Positions 53,726-62,704 of a stretch of 64,000 bases of DNA are shown here, piece by piece. Position 1 is the stretch's first letter; the number at the start of each line of letters is the position of its first letter. This DNA comes from Sagittula marina. GTDB taxonomy: Bacteria > Pseudomonadota > Alphaproteobacteria > Rhodobacterales > Rhodobacteraceae. The DNA is taken from NCBI RefSeq assembly GCF_014196795.1, contig NZ_JACIEJ010000008.1, positions 62,001-126,000 on the forward strand, given 5' to 3'. Position numbers and translations under genes: made by a program. The notes below the pieces were generated by a model. That model was given only the letters and a program-made list of their open reading frames with translations. It made no database searches and was not told where the DNA came from.

Positions 53726-54782
53726 TTTCATCCTGATGCTGACCTCCAACGACCGCACCATTCCTGACGCGCGGGTGCGGCTCGAAGAGGCGCTCGCAGG
53801 CGGTGTGCGCCATATCGGGTTCAAGGACGTAGGCCTGCCCTTCGACGAATTGCGCGGCCTGTCCGACGCCATTCGCGCCGCAGGAGGGCGGTCTTACCTG
53901 GAAGTTGTAAGCCTTGATGCCGATTCGGAAATCGCCTCGGCCCGCGCGGCGGTGGGCCTTGACGTGGACTGTCTCCTTGGGGGCACGCGCGCTGCCGAAG
54001 TGACGGAAATCACCCGCAGTCATCCCCTGCGCTACTACCCGTTTCCCGGGCGGATCGTCGGCCATCCGTCAGTGCTCGAAGGGCCGGTGGAGGCCATCGT
54101 TGACAGCGCGCGTCGCCTGACTGATCTGGAGCATGTGCACGGTCTGGACCTGCTGGCGTACCGCTTTGACGGTGAGGTGCCGGACCTGATGCGCGCGGTG
54201 TGCAGCGCGGTGGACAAGCCCGTCATCATGGCCGGCTCCATCGACTCAGAGGACCGCGTGCGCGCCGTGGCCGAAGCGGGGGCGGCTGGCTTTACCGTGG
54301 GCACAGCGGCGCTGGACGGGGTTTTTCCTGCCGAGGGAGAGGGCTTTACCAGCCAGATCCGGTCCATCCTCGATATGACAGGCCGGGCACGGCGGTTGTC
54401 TGCCGCGCCGCGCCGCATCGCTTTGGTGGCCCATGATGCGCGCAAATCGCATCTGCGCGCCTGGGTGCTGCGCCATGCGAAACTGTTGTCCGGCCAGCGC
54501 GTGATCTGCACCGGCGGCACGGGGCGTCTGGTCACGGATGCGGTGCCGGACCTGACCGTCCACCGTCTGCAACGCGGCAGCATGGGCGGCGACCAGCAGC
54601 TCGGCGCGCTGATCGCGACCGGAGAACTGGACGCGGTGATCTTCTTTGCCGACCCCTCTGATCGCCACGCGGGCGATGCGGATCTGCAGGCGCTGACCCG
54701 CTTGGCGATTTACCACGATACGCCGCTGGCGCTGTCCCCATCGGCCGCGGATGCGCTGATGGACGGTCTGATCAGCGGGTAA
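53715..54782 (+). CDS. Barrel-like domain fused to methylglyoxal synthase
   Basis: 355 residues in two parts. Residues 232-355 are a complete methylglyoxal synthase domain with its active-site residues: 'ALVAHD' (238-241), 'CTGGTG', 'GSMGGDQQLGAL' (Asp293), 'FFADP' (Asp313) and a following His318. MgsA converts dihydroxyacetone phosphate to methylglyoxal and phosphate. Residues 1-225 look like a phosphate-binding TIM barrel: 'GVRHIGFKDVG', 'YLEVVSLDAD', and a late 'KPVIMAGSIDSEDRVRAV' plus 'AAGFTVGTAAL' typical of ribulose-phosphate-binding folds. I do not recognise that domain's function. AAAGGAGAG precedes the ATG. Confidence 0.85.
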   Translation: MAFDFILMLTSNDRTIPDARVRLEEALAGGVRHIGFKDVGLPFDELRGLSDAIRAAGGRSYLEVVSLDADSEIASARAAVGLDVDCLLGGTRAAEVTEITRSHPLRYYPFPGRIVGHPSVLEGPVEAIVDSARRLTDLEHVHGLDLLAYRFDGEVPDLMRAVCSAVDKPVIMAGSIDSEDRVRAVAEAGAAGFTVGTAALDGVFPAEGEGFTSQIRSILDMTGRARRLSAAPRRIALVAHDARKSHLRAWVLRHAKLLSGQRVICTGGTGRLVTDAVPDLTVHRLQRGSMGGDQQLGALIATGELDAVIFFADPSDRHAGDADLQALTRLAIYHDTPLALSPSAADALMDGLISG

Positions 54783-54856
54783 TCTTGTGGTGCAGCACGC
54801 GCACCGTTGACATGGCGCGCGCGGCGCGCTCAACCTCCGGCAAAACTGGGGGGCCT

Positions 54857-56098
54857 ATGTCAAAGACGGTGGTGATTGTCGGAGCGGGAATCGTGGGCGT
54901 GTCCACGGCAATTTGGCTGCAACGCGCCGGACATGCCGTCACGCTTATCGACCGCAAGGGGCCGGGCGAGGGCACCAGCCACGGCAACGGCGGTGTGCTT
55001 GCCAGCGCAGCCCTGGTGCCTGTGCCGACGCCGGGTTTGTGGAAACGCGCGCCGAGGATGCTGCTCGACCCGCACGAACCGCTGTTTCTCAAATGGGGGT
55101 ATCTGCCGCGTCTTTTGCCGTGGTTGACGCGCTACATGGGCGAGGCCACCGCCGAGGGCGTCGCCAAACGTGCCCGCGCCATTCTGCCCATCATCGGCGA
55201 CAGTCTCAATGACCACATCGCCCTGTCCAAAGGTACGGGGGCAGAACGCTTTGTCGTGCCAAGCGACTACCTATATGTCTATGATACGCATAAGGATTAT
55301 CTCGCTGACGGCGCCACATGGCAGGTCAAACGCGATGCGGGATTCGACTGTGAGGTGATGGATGGTCCGGCCTTTCACGCCTACGATCCGTCGTTTGGCC
55401 CCGCGTATCAATGCGCTGTCCGGCAAAAGGACCACGGGCGCATCAGCGACCCCGGCGCCTATGTCAAGGCACTCGCCGCCCATGTGGAAACCGAAGGCGG
55501 ACGCATCCTGCGGGGGGATGTGACGGACATCGCCCGCGAGAACGGGCGCGTGACGGGTGTCCGGGTCTCCGGCGAGCATCTCGCCTGCGATGCCGTGGTG
55601 CTGGCGGCCGGGGCATGGTCGGCAGGACTGGCGCGGCAGCTCGGGGTGACGGTCCCGATGGAAAGCGAACGCGGCTACCATCTGGAGCTGTGGGAGCCTT
55701 CGGTCATGCCCCGCGCGCCGGTCATGATCGCCAGCGGAAAATTCGTTGCCACGCCCATGGACGGGCGGTTGCGGCTGGCGGGGATTGTGGAATTCGGCGG
55801 ACTGGACGCGCCTGCTTCCAAAGCGCCCTTTGCCCTGTTGGAAAACAACATTCGCAAGGCCATTCCCGGCATCACGTGGAAGCGCCGCGTCGAATGGATG
55901 GGCCATCGTCCAAGCATGTCCGACTCTCTGCCGATGATCGGGGCGGTGCCGGGTGCGCAGGGGGCCTTTGCCGGGTTCGGCCATGACCACGTCGGCCTGA
56001 CGGGCGGTCCCAAAACCGGGCGTCTTCTGGCACAGCTGATTTCCGGCACCACGCCGAATATCGACCTGGCCCCGTATAGCCCGTCCCGCTTTCGCTAG
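54857..56098 (+). CDS. DadA-like FAD-dependent oxidoreductase
   Basis: 413 residues of the D-amino acid dehydrogenase small subunit/DAO family. The N-terminal FAD loop is 'TVVIVGAGIVGVSTAIWLQRAGHAVTLID' (residues 4-32), followed by 'GTSHGNGGVLA'. The C-terminus has 'GHRPSMSDSLPMIGAVPG' and 'FAGFGHDHVGLTGGPKTGRLLAQLISG'. It would oxidise D-amino acids or related amines and reduce quinone; the substrate is not readable. It follows the MGS fusion gene after 74 bases on the same strand. The ATG at 54857 is chosen because the Rossmann fold begins at once. Confidence 0.88.
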   Translation: MSKTVVIVGAGIVGVSTAIWLQRAGHAVTLIDRKGPGEGTSHGNGGVLASAALVPVPTPGLWKRAPRMLLDPHEPLFLKWGYLPRLLPWLTRYMGEATAEGVAKRARAILPIIGDSLNDHIALSKGTGAERFVVPSDYLYVYDTHKDYLADGATWQVKRDAGFDCEVMDGPAFHAYDPSFGPAYQCAVRQKDHGRISDPGAYVKALAAHVETEGGRILRGDVTDIARENGRVTGVRVSGEHLACDAVVLAAGAWSAGLARQLGVTVPMESERGYHLELWEPSVMPRAPVMIASGKFVATPMDGRLRLAGIVEFGGLDAPASKAPFALLENNIRKAIPGITWKRRVEWMGHRPSMSDSLPMIGAVPGAQGAFAGFGHDHVGLTGGPKTGRLLAQLISGTTPNIDLAPYSPSRFR

Positions 56099-56247
56099 CG
56101 GACTGGCGCTCTGACACGCTTGGGGCAAAGACCGTTCTTCGGACGCGTGAGCGTAGTGAATACCTAGTAATTTACGGGCTTTTCCCACTCCTGTAGAGGG
56201 ATCGTTTCCATTTTCGCATCAATCTGAGCCGCGTCTCAGAGGGATAT

Positions 56248-57981
56248 GTGGAATCGATGCCAAAATTAGCAACCAATGTCGCGGCCTTTGGATCGCCGGC
56301 GGATGCGGCCCTGTTCGGCGGCAATATCCTTGCCCCGCGCGCGCATATGACCGGTCCAGAGAGCTACGCCCAGGCGATCGAGGCGCTGGGCGTCACTGGC
56401 CTGCGCTATCCGGGCGGTTCGCTGACGGAATATCTATTTGACATGCGCAATCCGGACGCGACGACCGCCATTGATCCCCTGACCGGGGAGGAGGTCGATT
56501 TCATTCCGCTGTCCGATGTCATGGAATATTCCGCAGACACCGGGCGCGGGGTCAGCATCGTGATCCCCACACGCGACCAGTTGTCGAGCAGTGCTCTGGA
56601 TGACAACGGCGACCGGATGCCCGCCATTGATCGCGACGTCCTGACCGGCTTTGTCAACGATGTGGTCTCTGGTGAATATGGCGCGGGCACGGTGACCGCC
56701 TTCGAGATCGGTAACGAATACTGGGGCTCGGGAGAGATGACGGCCGCCGAATATGGCCGCCTTTCCGCCGACATGGCGGAGATCATAGACCGTGAATTGA
56801 ACGACCTCGCTGAGGAATTCCCGCAGGCGGCGGACATTGATGTTCTGGTCCAGGTGGGCACGAACTTTGGCAGCTCCGACCTCTCGGCGGCCTATGTGGG
56901 GGTGCCGGTTGACGAGGTGCTTGCGGACCTCAATGACACCTACGATCTGTCGCTCGACGACGATGTGATTTTCCCGAACGGTGGGCTCGACTGGACGGAG
57001 ATCAACAATGAAATCCTGCTCTCCCACTTCGACGACACCGCCATGGCCGCAACTGACGGGGTGATCGCCCATGTGTACTCCCGCGCGCCGACGGTGGAGC
57101 ATTCCCGCTGGTTCCAGCTTGAGCAGATCGAGGAACACTGGCTGTCGCGTGATCCGGATCTGGAGATCCACGTTACCGAATGGAACCAGAAAGCCAACAC
57201 GGAGGCCTTGGAGGGGACCGAAGATTACGGGCTGTTTCAGGCTCAGGAAATGCTGGAACAGGTCGAGGAATTCATGCGCATGGATGTGGATGCCGCGCAG
57301 GTCTGGCCACTGATCCAGAACACCGACTCCGCACTTGCGCTGGGCCGGGACTTCGACGCCGCGACCGCCCCGGGACAGATGTTTTCCATGTTGTCGGAGA
57401 ACCTTACGGGTATGCGGATGCTGGATTTCACCCCGCAGGACGACGACCGCGACACGGAATTGACCACGCCAGAGATGGATGTGCACGTCTTTGCGGATGG
57501 CGAGGACATGGTGATGTATTTCACCTCCAACCTGCGCGATGGGGTCGTGAATACGGAGGTGGACATCTCCAATCTTGTTGACGGCTTTGACAGTATGGAA
57601 ATCACGACCCTCGGCGTGGCTCGAGGCGCGGCGCCGGGCGACACGCAAAGCGCGCCGCAGGTGGGTCATCCCGATGCGGAGGATCTGCATGTGGACGGTC
57701 TGATCGAGACCATCCTCGCCCCGGGCGAGATCATGCAGGTGCGCCTCGACAATGTGCAGCCTACGGCGGATTTTGCCGATGCGTTCGCGCAAACGGCCTT
57801 CGACGGCGGGCGGCCAGCCCACCAAGTGGCAGGTGTCGTGGACGACAGCGAGGATGGCATCGACGTGCCCGATCACGAAGCGCGGGCTCCGGACGACGAA
57901 GCCGAGCGGGACGAAGACGGCGGCGACATGGGCAGCATGTGGCTGCTTGGCTTGATGCCTTTGCTCTTTCTGCTGGGCTGA
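56248..57981 (+). CDS. Glycoside hydrolase-like protein with C-terminal tail
   Basis: 577 residues. The barrel region resembles clan-A glycoside hydrolases: 'ALGVTGLRYPGGSLTEYLF' (47-64), 'AFEIGNEYWGSGEM' with the probable acid/base Glu157, and 'IHVTEWNQKAN' with the probable nucleophile Glu311. In Roseobacter genomes similar N-terminal domains occur ahead of RTX repeats. Here there are no RTX repeats and no N-terminal signal peptide. An acidic linker (about 525-560) is followed instead by a hydrophobic last 16 residues ('GSMWLLGLMPLLFLLG'). Polysaccharide cleavage is inferred. The GTG at 56248 follows AGAGGG; ATG at 56257 is an alternative. Confidence 0.75.
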   Translation: MESMPKLATNVAAFGSPADAALFGGNILAPRAHMTGPESYAQAIEALGVTGLRYPGGSLTEYLFDMRNPDATTAIDPLTGEEVDFIPLSDVMEYSADTGRGVSIVIPTRDQLSSSALDDNGDRMPAIDRDVLTGFVNDVVSGEYGAGTVTAFEIGNEYWGSGEMTAAEYGRLSADMAEIIDRELNDLAEEFPQAADIDVLVQVGTNFGSSDLSAAYVGVPVDEVLADLNDTYDLSLDDDVIFPNGGLDWTEINNEILLSHFDDTAMAATDGVIAHVYSRAPTVEHSRWFQLEQIEEHWLSRDPDLEIHVTEWNQKANTEALEGTEDYGLFQAQEMLEQVEEFMRMDVDAAQVWPLIQNTDSALALGRDFDAATAPGQMFSMLSENLTGMRMLDFTPQDDDRDTELTTPEMDVHVFADGEDMVMYFTSNLRDGVVNTEVDISNLVDGFDSMEITTLGVARGAAPGDTQSAPQVGHPDAEDLHVDGLIETILAPGEIMQVRLDNVQPTADFADAFAQTAFDGGRPAHQVAGVVDDSEDGIDVPDHEARAPDDEAERDEDGGDMGSMWLLGLMPLLFLLG

Positions 57982-57990
57982 GCGCGCGCG

Positions 57991-58659
57991 TCAGAAGTCC
58001 TCAATCACCTCTTCGATCAGTTCCGGCCCGGAGGCGCGGTTGGAATTCACCTGCGTCGAAACACGATGGAACCGAAGCGTGTCGTCGGGGGCTGGCTGCA
58101 TCAGCGTCGCGGCCCCGTGGCCGGCCTCGCCCAGCCACTTGCCCCAGTCGTCGGGCGGCAGCACAACCGGCATCCGGTGGTGGATGTCGGACATCGGGCC
58201 GTTGGCGGCGCAGGTTACGATGGCACAGGTGCGAAAGGCCTCATCGCCCACGACCCAATCTTGCCAGACGCCGGCCATCACAAGCGGCGCGCCGTCGCGG
58301 CGCGTGATGTACCATGGCAGCCGATTGCCGTCGGGGTCCTTGGTCCATTCGTAAAAGCCGCTGGTGGGGATCAGGCAGCGCCGTGCGCGGCAGGCGGCCT
58401 TGAACGCAGGCTTTTCGGCGATGGTCTCCGCCCGCGCATTGATCAGCAGGGGACCCGCATTCGGTGCGGTGTACCAATGCGGCAGAAACCCCCAGCGCAT
58501 CGACACCAGTCGCCGCGCGCCGTCGCTGTGGACCACATGAATCTGGTTGGTCGGGCAGACATTGAAATTTGGCACCTGTGGCAAATCATTGGCCGGGCGC
58601 GCGTCGAACAGCTGGGCCATTGCGTCAGCGGGCAGGGTTACGGCGAAACGGCCACACAT
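57991..58659 (-). CDS. SRAP-family protein (YedK/HMCES)
   Basis: 222 residues starting 'MCGRFAVTLPADAMAQLF'. Cys2 is the residue that forms a thiazolidine crosslink with abasic sites in single-stranded DNA in this family. Other conserved positions are visible: 'FNVCPTNQIHVV' (Asn), 'MRWGFLPHW', 'LINARAETIAEKPAFKAACRARRCLIPTSGFYEW' (with the catalytic Glu) and 'IHHRMPVVL' (His). It protects or repairs abasic DNA. GGAGG lies 6 bases before the ATG, and the long open frame upstream is not used. Confidence 0.94.
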   Translation of the reverse strand: MCGRFAVTLPADAMAQLFDARPANDLPQVPNFNVCPTNQIHVVHSDGARRLVSMRWGFLPHWYTAPNAGPLLINARAETIAEKPAFKAACRARRCLIPTSGFYEWTKDPDGNRLPWYITRRDGAPLVMAGVWQDWVVGDEAFRTCAIVTCAANGPMSDIHHRMPVVLPPDDWGKWLGEAGHGAATLMQPAPDDTLRFHRVSTQVNSNRASGPELIEEVIEDF

Positions 58660-58754
58660 GGCAAACCTCCGGGTTTTCCTGAGACGTAACATGGGACAGA
58701 CGGAACGCCAGTCAAAGGCTCCGCAGACCTCATCGCCCGGGCCTACATCGCTCG

Positions 58755-58780
58755 GGCCCGCAAGGAGACACCTTGCGGCC
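58755..58780. repeat. Short perfect hairpin upstream of the SRAP gene
   Basis: CCGCAAGG and CCTTGCGG pair around AGACA (58758-58778), extended by mostly complementary bases. It lies between the methyltransferase stop and the SRAP start, both on the minus strand. With no U-tract it is a weak terminator candidate at best. Confidence 0.4.
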
Positions 58781-58893
58781 TCCACCGTCTGACCCGTGGC
58801 GATATCTATGCGACAGGAGCCAAAAACGCGGCCTCAAATGTCGCGATCACAGACCTGAACAGGCCGCGGACCGCCGCAATATCCATTCTTTGC

Positions 58894-60090
58894 TCAAGAC
58901 AGCCCGAACCGGGTGTAATGCAGCAGGCCCCAATCGGTGAACTCCCGGTGCACCTTCCCCCACAGCGCGCCAAAGCGCATCGGGTCCACGCCTGCCTGTT
59001 GCGCGATCTGGGCGAGGCTGCGCCGCCCATCGGCGGCCGCGATCAAACCTGCCGCGTCTTTCGGCAGTGTGATCTGGGTTTTCACCTCTGGCAGGGAGAC
59101 GGGCAGGGGCTTGCCCTGGGCCACCGCTTGCGCCACGCGTGGCAAAGACGGCAGTTGGAAGCGAGGCACCAGGCTGGACTGCGATGGCTTTGGCAGGGCG
59201 CGGTCCTCGTCGGACGGCACGAGGTAGCCAACATGTTTGCGGATGGTGCCGCGCAGCTTTTCCGCGATGGCCATGCCTTGAGCCGTCTCCATGCCAGCAG
59301 GCACCGTGGTCACGCGCGACAGATCGTAAAGCCCCGGCTGCACGAAGCTCTGCACCCGCCAACCGGTGTCGGCGCAGGTGCGCAGCAGCTCCGGCACGTC
59401 ATAGGGCTTGTCCTGCCCATGCAGCAGCAGATCGTAGAACCCGGCGTCGCTTTGTTCGTGATCCATCAGGTTGGGGTTGCTGGCAAAGGGATGGCCGTCA
59501 GGCAGTTCGGCGACGATCTCTTTGGCGCGGGCCAGTCTTTCGCCGGGGGGCAGCCCGTCGAACAATGCGCCGAACGCCTCCTGCAGGGGGTAGACGCCGG
59601 AGCGTCCGTAGGTGGCGTAGACCATGAAGCCCATGCCGCCCCCCGGCGCGAGCGCGGCGCGCAAGGCACGAAAGCCCGCGTCGGGATCGGGCAGGTGGTG
59701 CAACACCCCGCAGCAGTCGATGTAGTCAAAAGGGCCATGGTCGGGCGCATCCAGCAGCGAGCCGGTCACAAACGTGATGCCCGTCAACCCGCGTGCGCGG
59801 GCCCGCGCCTCGGCAATCTCGCGGGAGGCGGTGGAGAGGTCGATATAGGTGATGTCATAGGGCGCACCGGCGGAGGTCATCATCTGTGCCAGCTGGATCA
59901 GCGCGTCGCCGGTGCCACCCCCGGCAATCAGGGCGCGCAAGGGCCTGAACCAGTCGCGTTGCCCGCCCCAAAGAAAGTGATCCATCTCGGACGGGCGCGA
60001 GGGGGAGCCTGAGATCAGCCGTTTGGCCTCATCCGCGGGATCGCGGGCGGGGTAGGGGAAGTGTTCGTAGTGTTCCTTGACCGTAACCAT
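58894..60090 (-). CDS. Class I SAM-dependent methyltransferase
   Basis: 398 residues. The opening 'MVTVKEHYEHFPYPARDP' precedes a Rossmann methyltransferase domain. Motif I is 'LRALIAGGGTGDALIQLAQM', followed by 'ITYIDLSTASREIAEARA' and 'DYIDCCGVLHHLPDPDAGFRALR'. A further domain of about 110 residues at the C-terminus ends 'LIAAADGRRSLAQIAQQAGVDPMRFGALWGKVHREFTDWGLLHYTR', which looks like a PqqD-type or winged-helix module. The target is unknown. GAGGGGG lies 5 bases before the ATG at 60090. Confidence 0.82.
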   Translation of the reverse strand: MVTVKEHYEHFPYPARDPADEAKRLISGSPSRPSEMDHFLWGGQRDWFRPLRALIAGGGTGDALIQLAQMMTSAGAPYDITYIDLSTASREIAEARARARGLTGITFVTGSLLDAPDHGPFDYIDCCGVLHHLPDPDAGFRALRAALAPGGGMGFMVYATYGRSGVYPLQEAFGALFDGLPPGERLARAKEIVAELPDGHPFASNPNLMDHEQSDAGFYDLLLHGQDKPYDVPELLRTCADTGWRVQSFVQPGLYDLSRVTTVPAGMETAQGMAIAEKLRGTIRKHVGYLVPSDEDRALPKPSQSSLVPRFQLPSLPRVAQAVAQGKPLPVSLPEVKTQITLPKDAAGLIAAADGRRSLAQIAQQAGVDPMRFGALWGKVHREFTDWGLLHYTRFGLS

Positions 60091-60260
60091 GTGCACCCCC
60101 TCGTGTTCGCGGCCTTTTTGCCGCATGGCAGCGCGAAAGACCAGAGAGGCCGGGGGGCTGTAGAAAGCGTCCAGAAAGGGCTTTGCCCCCGCCCCATAGG
60201 CCCCCCCCAGAGCTATTTGGAAAGCATAGAAACGGGGAGTGCGTGATGACAGCAGGCGGA

Positions 60261-60560
60261 TTAGCGCTTTTTTGCAATCTCCAGGCGCGTGTCCATCACC
60301 GCGATCTCGGCGATCAGTCGGCGGCGTTCGGTGCGGTCGGAACACTCCAGCAGCTCGGCGCGCAACCGTGACAGCTCGTGGGCAACGGCGACTGCCTCTG
60401 GCACCGCGCCGTTGTCCTTCAGGATGCGATTCAACACGGTCGTGTCGGGGTCGTCGATGCGCGGCAGCGGTTTGCCCGCGCCAGGCAGGTTGTCGAACAT
60501 GCCGTCGGCGTCTGCCCTTGCGATGCGCGCATTGATGAGGTCGATCAGCGGATGGTCCAT
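60261..60560 (-). CDS. DUF1992 (DnaJC28-like) protein
   Basis: A 99-residue protein matching the DUF1992 domain of bacterial YhdN and of the non-J part of human DNAJC28: 'IDLINARIARADADGMFDNLPGAGKPL' at the start, then a helical region ('ELSRLRAELLECSDRTERRRLIAEIAVM'). Its role is unknown. The start at 60560 is chosen by family alignment; GGAG is unusually close (2 bases). It is divergent from the acyl-CoA synthetase and may share its promoter region. Confidence 0.84.
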   Translation of the reverse strand: MDHPLIDLINARIARADADGMFDNLPGAGKPLPRIDDPDTTVLNRILKDNGAVPEAVAVAHELSRLRAELLECSDRTERRRLIAEIAVMDTRLEIAKKR

Positions 60561-60707
60561 GGCTCCAAAGTGCCACAGACCGTCATGTCGGAAAAGGCGC
60601 CATGTGAAACGCTGCGTCACGAAGCCGCTCACGCCACGTCGCCAAGCCTTGCGCCAGAGCCGCGTACAGGCCAACACTAAAGTCGGAGACATGAGGGGAG
60701 GACTGGC

Positions 60708-62603
60708 ATGGCGTTTGCCACGATGGAGGATCGCGCGGCCCTGGAGGCCGAGAAGCCCTATGAGCAGCGGGATGTGCCCGACACGCTTTGGGCACAGCTG
60801 GAGCGCACGGCGCAGGCTTTTCCGAACCGACCTGCGGTCAGCTATCAGCTTTTGTCGGGACCAAACGACAAGGCGGAAACCCTGACCTGGGCAGAACTGC
60901 GGGACAGGACCGCGCAGGTGGCGAACCTTTTTCGCAGCCTGGGGATCGGCGAGACCGACGTGATCGCCTATGTTCTGCCCAACGCGAACGAGACGGTCAC
61001 CACCTTGCTGGGCGGTGCCGTCGCAGGCATCGTCAACCCGATCAACCCCTTGCTGGAGCCGGAACAGATCGCCTCCATCCTGCGGGAGACGGGGGCAAAG
61101 GTGGTGGTCACGCTCAAGCCCTTTCCGAAAACCGACGTGCCGCAGAAGGTCCACGAGGCCGTGCGCCATGCGCCGGGCGTCACCACGGTGCTTGAGGTCG
61201 ATCTCAACCGCTACCTGACCCCGCCGAAGAAGTGGATCGTGCCGTTTGTGCGGCCCAAGCTCGAAGGCCCGCGCCACACTGATTACAAGTGCTTCCGCAA
61301 GGAAGTGGCCAAGCAGCCGAAGACACTCACCTTTGCCGATTCCAAAGGCGACCGCGTGGCGGCCTATTTCCACACCGGCGGCACCACCGGAATGCCCAAG
61401 GTGGCACAGCACCTGTATTCCGGGATGCTGTACAACGGCTGGCTCGGCTCAAAGCTGTTGTTCACCGAGGAAGACAGCGTGATGTGTCCGCTGCCGCTGT
61501 TCCACGTGTTTGCCTGCCATGTGATCTTGATGGCGATGGTACGGTCCGGCGCACATGTGGTGTTCCCCACGCCTGCGGGATACCGCGGGGAGGGGGTGTT
61601 CGACAACTTCTGGAAGCTGTGCGAACGGTGGAAGACGACATTCGTGATCACCGTGCCGACGGCAGTGTCGGCGCTGATGCAGCGCACCGTGGATGCGGAT
61701 ATCTCGACGGTGAAAACGGCGTTTTCCGGATCCGCGCCCATGCCGATGGAGCTGTTCAAACGCTTCGAGACCGCCTGTGGCGTAACCATTTGCGAAGGCT
61801 ACGGCCTGACAGAGGCGACTTGCCTTGTGTCGGTGAACCCGCCAGATGGCGAGAAGAAGGTCGGCTCCGTGGGCATTCCGTTCCCGTACACGGACGTGAA
61901 GATCCTGAAGGTCAAGGACGGCCAGCCGGTCAACTGTGGCCCTGATGAGATCGGCGAGATCTGTGTGTCCAACCCCGGCGTCTACGCGGGCAAGACCTAC
62001 ACCGAGGTCGACAAGAACAAGGGTCTCTTTCACTTCGGCACGCATCTGCGGACCGGGGATCTGGGGCGTCTGGATGCGGATGGTTACCTCTGGATCACCG
62101 GACGTGCCAAGGACCTGATCATTCGCGGCGGCCACAACATCGACCCCGCCGAGATCGAAGAGGCGTTGCTGACCCATCCGGCGGTCTGCTTTGCCGGTGC
62201 GATCGGTCAACCGGACGCGCATTCCGGCGAACTGCCCTGTGCCTTTGTCGAGCTGGTGGACGGTGCGACCGTGACCGAGGCGGAGCTTCTGGAATACGCC
62301 AAGGTCCATGTTCACGAACGCGCGGCGCAGCCAAAGCACATGACGATCCTCGACGAACTGCCAAAGACCGCTGTGGGCAAGGTGTTCAAGCCCGACCTGC
62401 GCAAACATGCGATCACGCGGGTTTACAATGCGGCGTTGCAGGCGGCGGAGTGCCCCGCGCGGGTGGTCTCGGTTGTGGACGACAAGTCTCGTGGGTTGGT
62501 GGCGCAATTGAAGCCGAATGGCGCCTCTGAACACGATGTCGGGCGCGTGCTGGGTGACTTCACCCGTCCATGGGAGTGGGCAGAGGAAAAGGCGACTGCC
62601 TGA
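60708..62603 (+). CDS. Acyl-CoA synthetase (AMP-forming)
   Basis: A 631-residue ANL-superfamily ligase that activates a carboxylic acid with ATP and CoA. Motifs: P-loop 'YFHTGGTTGMPKVAQH' (about 220), 'EGYGLTEATCLVSVNP', 'RTGDLGRLDADGYLWITGRAKDLIIRGGHNIDPAEIE', and the C-terminal catalytic Lys in 'LPKTAVGKVFKPDLR'. The N-terminal domain is longer than in short-chain ligases, which suits fatty or aromatic acids, but the substrate is not readable. AGGGGAGGA lies 6 bases before the ATG. An acyl-CoA dehydrogenase gene lies close downstream on the other strand. Confidence 0.92.
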   Translation: MAFATMEDRAALEAEKPYEQRDVPDTLWAQLERTAQAFPNRPAVSYQLLSGPNDKAETLTWAELRDRTAQVANLFRSLGIGETDVIAYVLPNANETVTTLLGGAVAGIVNPINPLLEPEQIASILRETGAKVVVTLKPFPKTDVPQKVHEAVRHAPGVTTVLEVDLNRYLTPPKKWIVPFVRPKLEGPRHTDYKCFRKEVAKQPKTLTFADSKGDRVAAYFHTGGTTGMPKVAQHLYSGMLYNGWLGSKLLFTEEDSVMCPLPLFHVFACHVILMAMVRSGAHVVFPTPAGYRGEGVFDNFWKLCERWKTTFVITVPTAVSALMQRTVDADISTVKTAFSGSAPMPMELFKRFETACGVTICEGYGLTEATCLVSVNPPDGEKKVGSVGIPFPYTDVKILKVKDGQPVNCGPDEIGEICVSNPGVYAGKTYTEVDKNKGLFHFGTHLRTGDLGRLDADGYLWITGRAKDLIIRGGHNIDPAEIEEALLTHPAVCFAGAIGQPDAHSGELPCAFVELVDGATVTEAELLEYAKVHVHERAAQPKHMTILDELPKTAVGKVFKPDLRKHAITRVYNAALQAAECPARVVSVVDDKSRGLVAQLKPNGASEHDVGRVLGDFTRPWEWAEEKATA

Positions 62604-62614
62604 GAATATTCGCC

Positions 62615-62657
62615 TGCGTCTGCCAGCGACCCGCTTGGGGCATCGCTGGCAGACGCA
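62615..62657. terminator. Perfect 15-bp inverted repeat between convergent genes
   Basis: TGCGTCTGCCAGCGA and its exact complement are separated by 13 bases, between the acyl-CoA synthetase stop and the convergent MBL-fold gene stop. There is no U-tract on either strand, so it may work as a bidirectional mRNA end or block. Confidence 0.6.
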
Positions 62658-62704
62658 AGATTACGCTTCGCCTTCAAGGCGTTTGCAAGCCACGCGGGCA
62701 GGGG

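Noticed and set aside
58894-60576. Methyltransferase gene extended to a 560-codon frame
   Set aside because: The upstream part overlaps the DUF1992 gene in another frame and has no protein-like pattern; a good SD precedes the ATG at 60090.
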